Shown here: positions 45,407-56,117 of the stretch, piece after piece
Layout of the letters: every line of letters begins with the position of its first letter
Numbering within the stretch: the first letter of the stretch is position 1
Assembly (NCBI GenBank): GCA_949592205.1
Contig: CATIUR010000005.1
Coordinates: 90,078,777-90,142,776 of the forward strand
DNA from: Helichrysum umbraculigerum
Lineage: Eukaryota; Streptophyta; Magnoliopsida; Asterales; Asteraceae
DNA: 64,000 bases
Reading direction: 5' to 3'
Notes under the pieces: model-generated
What the model saw: only the letters and a program-made list of their open reading frames with translations
Databases searched by the model: none
Told to the model about the DNA's origin: nothing
Made by a program: the position numbers and the translations under genes

Positions 45407-46989
45407 CATCATTTGGAAAATAGTTTTTGAAAAATTATTTTGGATGCTTAGAGCATCTTTTGCAGAAAGTCACTTTCTTCAAAGTAGATAAATCTTTTCG
45501 GAAAGCAAGCATCAACAAAAATTAACTATACTTAAACATAAAATTGATCAACCCTTTTTGGCATACTTTGCAACTCTCGAGACGTAGATGTACATGACTG
45601 GGCGATTCTCACAAGTGGGTCACTCAATTCACTCAAAGTGTATCGGGTTACCTACAATCTATAGAAACGAAATCGCTCATTGCCAGTCATGCAGCGCTTA
45701 TCGTCATAGGCTTGGTCGAGAATCGAATCTCCACCACTCCTTTGAGAACGGTGCTAATTATCCCAAGGCATTTTAGTGGGTTGTGTGAATAAGGGTAAAG
45801 TAGGTAAGGATAGGGGTAGTTTGGTCAATGGTTTTAGGGTTTTTGAACTTCAGACTCGGAGCTTTCAAAGATCAAAGCAAGTTTCACTTGAGATAACTTC
45901 TAGAGTAGACTCATCTCCTAGATGAATAATCTCTTCTCTTGATGTTTCTTTTGAGTTCTGATAGATTTTTCTTCTTTGGAGAGTAGTCTTCTTCTTCTAG
46001 GAGCTCTCCAAGGTCTGCTTTTCTTTTCTTTTTTTCTTTTTCTTATTTTTATGACCTTGGAGATCCTTCATATAGTGAGACATCTTTGACTTCTCTTTTG
46101 ACAAGTACCAATTTTTCGTACTGTGTTTGGCGGATAATATCTTCGTGATGAGTAATAACTTCGCTTTTGTACCGTATCTTCCTTTTGGATTTCTTTCTTT
46201 AAACTCTTGATAGGTACGGAGAGATGTTTGAAGATGAGACACCAATAGAAAGATATTTCAAGTAGCCCTCACTTATGATCTATGAAGTTTCACGAGCTGG
46301 AATGGTGTTTGGTGGGAAAGTGTTTGGGTTGTGGGGAAGTGTTTTAGGGTTTAGAGAAATGAAATGGCTAAGGCGCAAAGGGTTTTCTAATTGGATCATC
46401 AACAATCTTAGAAAGAAAGTTGGAAGGGTTGGCTTGAAAAGATATGAAAGAAATGGGTTAATCCTAATAAATGCCAAGATCCTCTAATTGCACCTATACC
46501 GCGTACGGCACTCATTGGTATGGTCTCGAAACGCATTCAGGAGCAAGTTCTAATTCAAAGACACATGCATCGGCGCACACTCAGAAACGAAAGTGAAGCA
46601 TTAAAAGTGAATGCTTATTAAAGGCTCAAGTACCTCACAATCAAAGGGTCATATGCACCAAGTCATGCGATGCCTAGAGGATTTCTCAGTTTTAGTTTAA
46701 GATACGTTCTTATCTTTGCCTTATCTTACTTTCCAAAGCAATTTATTTATTTTGACAGAAGGTTTATCTCTTTAAAAGAATATTCTAAAACTAAAATCTT
46801 TTGAAAATATTTGAAAATCAACCGAATGGATGTCGAACATCGTCGAGGTTGGGTTTTCGAATGTTTTGGTGATTAAAAATCTCAACCTTTTGGGTTGGTT
46901 TTGCGAAAAAATTTTGAAAAAGTTTGAATGAAAACGGAGGTATTACTTTGGACAGGCAAATATAAACTTGCGGTATATATATACCGTGT
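45407..46989 (-). other. F interior, PPT-side noncoding region
   Basis: 1.6 kb without a supported gene. Block 46420-46640 (TTGCACCTATACCGCGTACGG, GGTCTCGAAACG, AGGAGCAAGTTCTAATTC) is conserved in C at 63350-63540, suggesting a cis-acting function. Confidence 0.6.
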
Positions 46990-47134
46990 ATCCCACACTT
47001 AAAACAACATTGTCCTCAATGTTCATTGCTAAGACGTAGGATTTTCTTCGGGAAAAATCCCACACTTAGGTTTTGAAATAGTGGAACAATTTTAAGTGTT
47101 TTGAAAAATTTGGTGGGATGGAATCCCACACTTA
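46990..47134 (-). repeat. Three PPT-like ATCCCACACTTA copies and hairpin in F
   Basis: ATCCCACACTTA at 46990-47001, 47057-47068 and 47123-47134 (67 and 66 bp apart). The first is followed by the 7-bp hairpin AACATTG (47006-47012), TCCT, CAATGTT (47017-47023). C has the same trio with 61-bp spacing. Confidence 0.7.
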
Positions 47135-47572
47135 GAATTTAGGCATATTTGGATATGTGGTAATGGTGAAAATCATGACAAAAAGAAAGGAACTTCCCTA
47201 CGATAGAGACGTGGAGATGGTTTTAAGAAAGAAGCGGCGGTCTGCAGGTGACTGAAATTCCTTGGTTGAATCCATGCAGAAAGCAGTTTCTTCGTGAATG
47301 ATCGGCATCTCCTTTCCTCAATTCTCATTTGCACAAACACAATTCACTTATTCTAACTAAGAAGAAAAACATAAATAAAAACATAATAAGTAAACTAAAT
47401 AACTGATAACTAAATGATAAAGAAACTAAACAGACTGTGTCTGATAGTTCATGTTCCAAAAATATAACAAAGTAAAGTTCCATAACCACACAACAAGTCA
47501 AAAGTATGGAATAGAGGAAATAGTAAGTATGTAGATATGGGTGCACAGATCTAGGGTGCTGGAGAACCCTGA

Positions 47573-49333
47573 TCAGAGTCCTGAACAGAAGAGGCTGAAC
47601 CGGTGGAGGAACTGAAGAAGGTCCGGCAACTGACTGCTGACACTGGAGACTCTCTGCTCCTCTGACCTCACCTGCCTATACTGCATCAATACATCTCTAA
47701 GGGAGCAAGCAGGTAACTTCATCGGATCATCTAATGCCAACTGTCTGAAATCCTCAAAAGTCATCCCCTCTCGCTCCATCTTGGTTCTGTAGATGTGCCT
47801 AAGTATCTCCTCTGTAGGAAGCTGATCAGAAGGTATAGGGTCTAATGCCAACAATCCCTGAAACTCTGATAAGGTGAATGGATCAGTGCCCAAATGAACA
47901 ACATCTGGTCGGTAGGAACCAACAGCCTATCCTCCTGCGGACTGCTGAGAAGAACGGGCTCTACGGGCTGACACAGTGGGATGTGGGAATGCAGCATCAA
48001 CCGATAAACAGTGCTCGACTGATCGTGTGGGTGGAATGGTAGTGGTAGGTGGTATGTGGGTAGTGTATGGTGGTATGGTAGTAGGTGGTGGAATGGTAGT
48101 AGATGGTGGAATGGTAGTGGATGGTGGAATGGTAGTGGATGGTGGAACTGGTGGTAGTGGCACACACTCGTACAGGAGCGGCTCGGGAGCTGGAATACCT
48201 AAAGCCCTAGCTATAAGTGCCTGATGCGCGTTGTTGGCAGCCAACGCGTGCAATATGAAGTACTGGGTCAAGGGAGTGACTGGATCTGTATGTCGTATCT
48301 GAGCTCGGGGACCTGATGTCCCAACCCCAGCATCCCTGACTGGTGTCCTGGTACTCCTAGGCACTGCCGGTACTCTATCCACTCTATCAACAATCGGGGT
48401 CTCAACATCCTCCTCTCTGACCCTCTTCCTGGTCATGAAACATCCAGGGATAAGCTCATCAGTGTCCTTCCAGTAACACTGCCTCTCAGAACCCTCAGTG
48501 ATCAAATGGATCTGCTTGCAGTAGTCCAAGTCACATGGTAATGAAGTGGAAGACACCCTATACTCGGCCTCGTGACTCTTTTTCAAGAGTCGCATCCCTC
48601 TCAACAATCTGGTGATGAAAGCTCCCATAAAATCATGCTTCGTCAGGTTCAAGTTCTTCTCCTTCGCCATCCTCTCAGCAATAATGCAAGCCACATTAAT
48701 ATTCTGGCGGCTCATGATAGCATCAATGATATATAGCTCATCCCCATTTATCGGCCCGGTCTCCTTCTTTCCCATAATAGATGTAACAATCAGCTTGTGT
48801 AGGAGACGTAGCTGAGGTAGAATCAAAGCTGAGGACTTGGCACCACAAGTATAATGTGTGCCCGTCAGCTCACTCCAAATGACTCTATGGCTCCTCTCGG
48901 GATGATGAGGAATCGTCTGATGACTATGTAAGAACCAATCTGAGCTAATCTGATCCGCTGAATACAATCCCAAATGTCTAGCTAAGCCTGAAATAGAAAC
49001 ACTCTGGCTCTTCCCTCGGTATCTGAATGCTATCTTCTTGTCATCTCCAATCCCTAACTCTGGGTTAAGCTCAAATGTCATCAGAAACTCAGTGACAACC
49101 TTGGGCTATATGGGCTCACGAATGCTAAAAAGCTGAATCCAAGAGTCGAACTTATGTCCCTGAACCTCATATCCTATCAAATTCCTCAACCTGTCCTCAA
49201 TTCCAAGTTTCCCCATGTCTTCCCAAACTATGTACCGATTACTTCCAAATGTCCTCTTTAGCCATTTCCGAATCAAAGTCTTTTCTTGTGTAGTTTTGGC
49301 CAAATAAGCTAGAGTAGGTGGAATCGGGTCCAT
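47573..49333 (-). pseudogene. F gene 2: ATHILA-ORF1-like protein
   Basis: Starts MDPIPPTLAYLAK (49333) and runs in one frame to 47573, broken by TAG at 49106-49108 (after IQLFSIREPI) and TAG at 47927-47929. Features: FDSWIQLFSIREP, FLMTFEL, FRYRGKSQSVSISGLARHLGLY, LLHKLIVTSIMGKKETG, GAFITRLLRG, as in the ATHILA ORF1 family. A proline-threonine tandem repeat (PPSTTI units) is encoded near 48045-48150. Function unknown; PPT-proximal position resembles the env-like slot of Athila elements, but I see no signal peptide or membrane segment. Confidence 0.75.
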
Positions 49334-50870
49334 TTGTTTAAGAAAAACAAGGAAACAAATCATATAACAATAATTGGACAATATAATATTTATTCCAAAT
49401 TTTCAAAAAAAATTCGAAACGTAGGCTTTATATTTTGCAATTATCCCATTATTATTATTTTTATGAACACCCTAAACCGCAATCATCAATCCGCAATTTA
49501 TCCAAATAAACAAAACCGCAACTTTCCTATTTTTCTAAGATTACTTAAAGATGAATATTTCTAAACATGCTAAGTAATCAAATAATCAAGCAAGCATCAT
49601 GATTATAAATCATATAATTACCTTACTATGATTAAAACAAGCAAGCAAAGCGATTTTATTTATCATCCATTATTTTGGTTAAGCATAAGACTTTTAATTA
49701 GAGGATAATTAATTCGAAATCTCACTAACTTTATTAATTAAAGTAGTGCTACTCCAAATATATTTAATTGCATTTTCATGAAGCAAATTATACAAAGTTT
49801 AAAATAAATACCATTTTAAAAGATAATGATTTTAATTAAAGTAATGGTTTTTAAATAGTTTTGTATAAAAAGCCTTACTTTAATTCATAAGCATGCAATT
49901 AAATCAATCCTCTCAACTTTAATAATTACTTACTTATGTAAACTAATCATTTTAAGCGCAAATTAATCACCGAAAAGTCAATCATAAGCAAATAATCATT
50001 CAAGAAAGTCAAAATAGCTAAAACCCTAACATAAAGTCAACTTCCAAAATCAAAACATCAAATCTAGCCATGGAAACCTCAAATTACTTCCGCAAACATG
50101 TTAACAATCAAGCATATAACATTTTGCAAGCAAAAAGCATGGAACTTGATGATCAAAACTCAAGATCTAAGCATAAACCCTAACTTTATAAAAATATTCA
50201 AAATGATGATTTTAGGTTAGAATCATACCTCAACCTTGATGTAAAGATGTTCTAGATGCAAAAGAGATGAAGATATGGAAGATTTGAAGCTTGATTTGAA
50301 GAAAAATGATGGAAAAATGGAGAAATGGAGATGGTGAAGGTGGGTGTCGGTTTTTGGAGAAGAAAAGAGGAAGAAGAATTTGCTTTTTACTTTTTGTAAA
50401 AAGTGGTGGAAGCTTCCTTTGCTTTATGTATTTTTAAATTGCATTTTTAATATGCAATTTTAACTTAAATGCGAACGAAACGAAACGTATACTTGGGTTT
50501 TTAAAGTTAAAATATTTTTTTATGAAAATCAACCAAAATACGCATGAAACTTTCGTATTTAAATTCGTATATTAAAAACCTAACATTAATTCGCGTGCGA
50601 AAACGTTTTCGTTTTTAAATACGTTTTATTAAATCTTTTTGTGTTCTTTAAGATTAAAAAACAATCCAAATAAAATTTTCCAAAATTTAAATTAAAAACT
50701 TTGTCAAATTTCTGAAACGTTTGGACTGTTCGCGAAAATTCGTTTTAAAAACTTACGCATTTAAACTTTAAAGAACGTTTTTCTTTGTTTTTATAAAAGT
50801 AAATTAAAAGAAAATCTAATTAAAATTATTTTTGTCCTAATTAACGAAATATTCAAACTTATTTACATCA
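49334..50870 (-). promoter_or_regulatory. Putative internal promoter, leader and intron for F gene 2
   Basis: No gene. In minus sense: AT-rich sequence with TATA-like words (about 50420-50460), a CT/CAT-rich leader-like tract (about 50400-50235), donor-like GAG|GTATGATT at 50229/50228 and a telobox AAACCCTAA near 50177. At the ATG there is TTTTTCTTAAACAA where A has a clean AG acceptor. Parallel to the arrangement in A. Confidence 0.4.
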
Positions 50871-50887
50871 GACCATCACCATTTATC

Positions 50888-52253
50888 TGTTAGTGCTTGT
50901 GACGGCACTTTCAGATAATCCCGAAACATGCGAGAAAGTGTGGCGAAGAACGAACGTACCTTGAAGCGCTTTAATGATACTATGAATTAGGTCAGCGGGA
51001 TTTATATAATAACGCTCAAATTCTCGTAAGAATTCTTTTTCTTCTTGACCTAATGCTAGTAACGCATCAATGAATTGGTTAAATGCTCGTCTTACCTTCC
51101 TCGGATTCGAAATACCATCCCTGAATCATGTGTCTATAAAACATAGATCAAAGAGCAATTTTCCGATGACATGCTGAAATTCCTTTTCTTCTTCTGAATC
51201 AGGGTTTCCAGTAGTAGAGTGAACTACTTGGGAAATTTTTCTGATGTAGATCCTTTGTTGCTCAGTAAAAGGGAATTTAGATGTTAGTAACAACTGAGTA
51301 AGCTTAACATGGATTTTCTTCCTCTTTTGGAAGAAAGCAGAATCCATGGCTTCCTCAGTAGAATCAGGAAAAATTGATCTTAGTTCATTAATCAGATAAG
51401 TGGCAGGATCAACAAAGAACAGTTTAACGCACGGAATCAAAGTATAAGTGATAGGGGCTCTTTCAATCCAAAATTCGAGCTCGTCAATCAGGGCATCAAC
51501 ATAACGATTAATCTTAATCTGTGAAACAGATGGATACTCGGTGCTAGCTATTAGATCCATTAGTAGGTCTAACTCTGATTTTAGTGATAACTCGTCTTTT
51601 TGATCGTAATTAGCACGTAGACATGTTATTATCCTATCGATCACTACAAAGGTCTTCCTCTGCTCAGTTGAAAACGGGAAATCTGATATCTTAAGGTTTC
51701 TAAGAAAATCAGCACAGATATCTATTCTCCTACTGGGCTTGTGAAAGTTTTCTAAGTGATGTTCATTACTTGATTCTGGTGGGTTATTACTTGGTTCAGT
51801 GTTGGGCAAGGTTGGTGGTTCTAGTTCAGGATCCTCCGGACACTGGAGACGCTCATCCACTTCTACACTTTGGAAAAGAGTAGTGGGGTAGGCTCGCAAT
51901 ATATCTGGAAGATCATACCTGAAGTATTCATCTAAGCAATGAAGTCGCTCATTTAAATCCAACCAAGGCATTGGTGGATAGAAGAAAACTTCAATACCGA
52001 AAGGAATGTCTTCTGGTAGGGTGGCAGGTCTAAGGTAATGTGGATACTTAGATAAGATTGATAACATCTCAGGGTCAAGTGTGGGTTGACCACTTAATTC
52101 AACAGTGACAAAAGGTGGAATCTTATGCTGAGATATATCAAAACCTAGGTCTAAGGATGAATATTCGTCAATCTCAACTTCCTGGTTAACACAGACCTCT
52201 TTGTGGGAAGACACAAAGAATTCCGCATCGTCCATGATCGTTATCTCATCCAT
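50888..52253 (-). pseudogene. F gene 1 (PBS-proximal ORF, unknown family)
   Basis: Starts MDEITIMDDAEFF (52253), 375 residues to an in-frame TGA at 51126-51128. The same frame then continues (FRDGISNPRKVRRAF ... FIDALLALGQEEKEFL) to about 50888, so TGA probably replaced an Arg codon. N-terminal third is acidic with a Pro/Glu-rich linker; C-terminal half looks helical. Segment FFQKRKKIHVKL...SKFPFTEQQ...TGNPDSEEEKEF aligns with gene 1 of element A. Position next to the primer site suggests a Gag-like role, but there is no zinc knuckle. Family not recognised. Confidence 0.65.
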
Positions 52254-52434
52254 GGGAGAAATAAGATTGGAAGGAGAATTAGGGTTTTTATGGTTTTCTA
52301 TTTTTTTTTTTGTATTTTCTCTAAATTAATTAACTACTAAAGCAAATAACTTCCTAAGTAATGAAAATCTTAAGGAAGGGTCTCCTAAAAGTCAACTATC
52401 TACGGTAATCTTAAAGTTCAGTACGCTCAACCGA

Positions 52435-52452
52435 TCCCCTGCAGCGGCGCCA
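52435..52452 (-). promoter_or_regulatory. Primer binding site of F (tRNA-Asp type)
   Basis: The minus strand reads TGGCGCCGCTGCAGGGGA just inside the 5' LTR. One base (A for C at GCAGGGG) differs from the A and D sites. Confidence 0.82.
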
Positions 52453-52458
52453 AAAACA

Positions 52459-55134
52459 TGTTGCGCCGTCAGAGTGCTGACACAGCCGCGGTCGTTTTCC
52501 AAGGGGGGTTGGCACGACGGTCCTGCAGGCAACGACGCAACAACGTGTGAACGTGTTAGGTTTTAAATTTATATGAGCTGGGGCTCAAACTATAAGTACT
52601 ACCTACTTTTGGGGAGTAAGCAGTAAGTATAACTCGAGTGTCGTTCTTAAAATCGGAGCGAATGGAACTAAAAGGGACTTACCGTAAATGAGCTTTCTGA
52701 TAGGATGGGTTTATAAAAGTAGGTAGGTTTTGGTTGGTTATCTAAGCTAATACTAAATAAAACAAGTAAATTAAAAAGAGAGTAGGCAACAGGTAGAGCG
52801 TGATTGCTGAAACTTCGATAATTAGGGTTTCTGGATGATATTCATTAGACAGATGATTGGAGACTACCTTGGGCAAATCATCAGACGGACAGTCGGTGTA
52901 AACACTAGGACCCTACGTTTTAGTCTAAAAGCCTAAAAGCATATGTCACTGAATCCTAGGTTATCCTGATGCTGATCAGAAACAGGTTGTTCAAACCCTC
53001 CTCACTTGCCTTGTAAGACTAAGCGACCTCTACGGATGATATATCCTGGGTGTAGGCATAAGGTAACAAACTGCAATTTTCTATCTGACCTTTCTTAACA
53101 CCTAAATCTATCTGAGTTTATCTAGGTAAGTACTAATTGAATGCTGTATACGTTGAGCTGTCGGTTATGTTGAGTTAAGCGGTTTAAGCATCTTGTATTA
53201 CAGCCGAATACTTGCTTTCTTTTCAAAACTCATTTATTATCTGGTTTAAGCATAATTAACTCCGTCATGAATTAGACCCTCATTTGCTATCAGGCGTTCA
53301 TCCCTAGGAATACTCACGGTGTACAGTGCATTTGGCATATCCACAGTGTTCCGGACTCAAGGTATACTCACGGTGTACAGTGCATTTGGCATATCCACAG
53401 TGTTCCAGACTCAAGGCATACTAACGGTGTACTGTACGTTAAAGTAGTTCCACAGCTGTATGTTAACCTTGGTGTACTAACGGTGTACGATGCAGCGAGC
53501 ATTTCCACAGCTGTATTTGAACCTTGGTGTACTAACGGTGTACGGTGCAGCGAGCATTTCCACAGCTTTATTGTTCCTAGACCCATATTCTAAAAGGGTG
53601 ACTTCTAGGTATTCCACGATGAAATAAACCTACGGCAGTTCCTTAGCTTTTCCCACGTATTTAAACGTTATACGAAGTACTGTGCCGTTTTACGGAATAT
53701 TTATAGCTTCATACTGTAATATGAGATAACTATATCTACGTAGTATTAGGGTTGATCAGATCCTATCCTAAGGCAATAGTCACGTGAAAGACTGGAAAGG
53801 GTGGACACTTTATTAAGTCTAAATTCATGTAAAACTCAACCAGATACACAACAAAACAATCACCAATCATAATACTGGGGACATTATTCCACAACGGATT
53901 GTGCCCACGACTTTCATAGCTTCCACGTTCCGTACTACACACAGTCGTGATGATTCCGGCCCTATACAAATGAAAGCCGTATAACGTTACTTCCGTTATT
54001 TCATAATGTTTATCCCACTGAATTAAATATCATCCATAATCCTAATATCTACATTTCAACAATCACAGTATTAAACTACGTAAATAGCATGGTAATATTC
54101 GCAACACAAACAAAGATATCATGCAAACAAAACATAATAACCGTAAGTAAAGGAATAAGTAATAACCAGTATTTAAGCAGCGTAACACTGAGTAGTACAA
54201 GCTAGAATCTTGAAAACTTCAATACAATAAAATTCTCAAGCTACAGCTATCTTCCCCACTCGAACCGTGCCTACATCTCTCTAGTTCTCTAGAGAGAGAA
54301 ACTAGAGAGAGAAGCTAACCTAATCTAATTCTCCTCTAACTCCTAAGAGTAGTGCTAGAGAGAGAATGTGTGTGAGAGAGAAAGTGAGAAAATTCTATGA
54401 AGAATGGTGTGTGAAATGAGGTGAATGAGGTCTCTATTTATAGGCAAGCCTTGGATCCAAGAGTACAAGTCCACAAGCACACGTACAAGCCAAAGAAGCA
54501 AGGAAGAGGCCGTGTGAGACCAAAGTAGGCCGTGTACGGCCCTGCAGAGGCCGTGTAAGGCTCTCTACAGGCCGTGTACGGCTTGGTGGAGGCCGTGTAC
54601 GGCCCTGTGGTGGCCGTGTGCTAGGCCGTGTGATTTTTCCGACTTTTCTCGCATCTTCGGAAGGCCGTATCTTCTTCGTTTCGCATCCGATTGACTTGAT
54701 TCTTTCGCCTACGGCTTCGTAATTCCGTTACGCTTCTAATGATGCCAATTTGGTAGAAATTGGATGTGTGGGGCCCGGGCGTGTTCTGAATACGTTTTGT
54801 AGCTTTCGGTTGCGCTGTGACTTACATAACTTTCTCGTCCTTGATCCGTTCTGAGCAATCCTTATATCCACGTTCTCGTTATCTTCATAGCTACAAAATA
54901 AGACTATTATGAGGCTCTGGTATGAAGTTTACAGTAGAATTAGGGTTAGGCTCAGAATAGTGCCTATTTAGGTAAGTTTTCTGCCCTTTTTGCTTGATTT
55001 TCAAAAGACCGACAAGTTTATACCTTTCTAACAAAAGTTAATGAATAATGATGATTTTAAGATGTATTAGTTAGAAAAGAGCTAAATATGGGACAAATAA
55101 TGCATGTAAAAACGTGACTTTTTGCGATACATCA
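52459..55134 (-). repeat. F 5' LTR
   Basis: Same length and features as 42692-45367: tandem repeats 53310-53572, palindrome array 54508-54633, TATA 54434-54442. Confidence 0.9.
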
Positions 55135-55753
55135 ATAATACTCGTAACAATGAACCGATGAGGTGTAATATCCGTCAAATGGTCATCTGAATGTAGCAAT
55201 CGAACCAATTCTCTTAAACCAAACCTAAATTCCTTGTCTGCTTCTGCCTTTGGATGACCAGTAACCTCGTACAGAGCCCTAAGCATACGACCAAGACACG
55301 AGGTCTGATTTGCCGAATAAGGAAATGCAGAATGCCTCAGAATCTCATAAATCTCCGTGTATCTTTTCTTCTGAGTAGTGTAGAATTTCTCTTCCTCTTT
55401 AATCCTAGTTTCTAGAGATTCCCCAAAAATAGTGAGGTCAATATAGAATTGCCTATCAATCCCATACTGACTCTCAATCAAAGCTGCCTCTAACACATCA
55501 TTTACCAAAACCCTATGACTATCAGTAAAATCCACAGTGGACCTGCTAATAATCTCAGAACTGAAAGGAATATCCCATCTAAATCCTCAAGTGCCGATAG
55601 CAACCCCTGACAAGATGAAGTAATAGGAGCGGGAATACGGCCTAATTGGGTATAAGGAGGCACCCTCTCGGCGGAACTAGCATCCGAATTAACAGACTGA
55701 TCCCTCTTAACCATGTTATTATCATTTGCATCACTTTCAAAACTTCTCGCCAT
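55135..55753 (-). pseudogene. A gene 1, N-terminal part (PBS-proximal ORF)
   Basis: Starts MARSFESDANDNNMV (55753). A frameshift near 55580 separates the first 55 residues from the next frame (WDIPFSSEIISRSTVDF). The second frame runs to the F insertion at 55135 and continues at 42690. The part FYTTQKKRYTEIYEIL...SAFPYSANQ...TGHPKAEADKEF aligns with F gene 1, defining a shared motif FPxSxxQ followed by TGxP and EKEF. No known domain recognised. Confidence 0.65.
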
Positions 55754-56095
55754 TGGACAAACCTAAATAAAAATAAATCTGAATATACAAAACACCACTA
55801 ACGAAAAACAAGTTAGTTCACACAAAATAAACAAAAATTAAATAACATGTACAACTTTAAAATAAATGGAACTCCAACCGGCGGACGGATTTCCATCCAC
55901 CGGTTGAAACTAAAACCCCAAAAGTTTAACCAATTAAAGGATAAAAGTTTCAACCAGTGAATTAATGAAAACTTGTTACACAATTACTTAATTTACCTTA
56001 AACAAGTTTACAAAATTATTTATTTAATAAAATAATTTTAGAAATCAAAGTTTACAAACAACTAACTCCTATTTAAAAAATCACAGCCGCTTTTT
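55754..56095 (-). other. A leader between gene 1 and primer site
   Basis: About 340 bp AT-rich leader. A 10-bp inverted repeat around 55877-55909 (CAACCGGCGGA / TCCACCGGTTG) is the only structure noticed. Confidence 0.5.
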
Positions 56096-56111
56096 CCCGG
56101 CAGCGGCGCCA
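56096..56111 (-). promoter_or_regulatory. Primer binding site of A (tRNA-Asp type)
   Basis: The minus strand reads TGGCGCCGCTGCCGGG adjoining the LTR that starts at 56118. Confidence 0.87.
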
Positions 56112-56117
56112 AAAACT

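Larger units (their letters stand above)
42692..55134 (-). mobile_element. Element F: Athila-like, two genes and no pol
   Basis: 12.44 kb element with equal-length LTRs (2676 bp each), tRNA-Asp-type primer site complement at 52435-52452 and PPT complement after 45367. Flanks are ATAGT (left) and ATAAT (right), a 5-bp TSD with one substitution. By eye about 29 mismatches separate the LTRs (about 1.1%). The interior encodes gene 1 (52253 to about 50888) and gene 2 (49333 to 47573) and nothing resembling protease, RT or integrase. It interrupts gene 1 of element A. Confidence 0.88.

Noticed and set aside
47842..48165. HHPLPFHH-rich minus-strand frame
   Set aside because: Out-of-frame reading of the Pro-Thr repeat in F gene 2.
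47927..49108. Two in-frame TAG codons in F gene 2 as programmed readthrough
   Set aside because: No conserved readthrough context seen, and other genes in the window carry ordinary nonsense decay.
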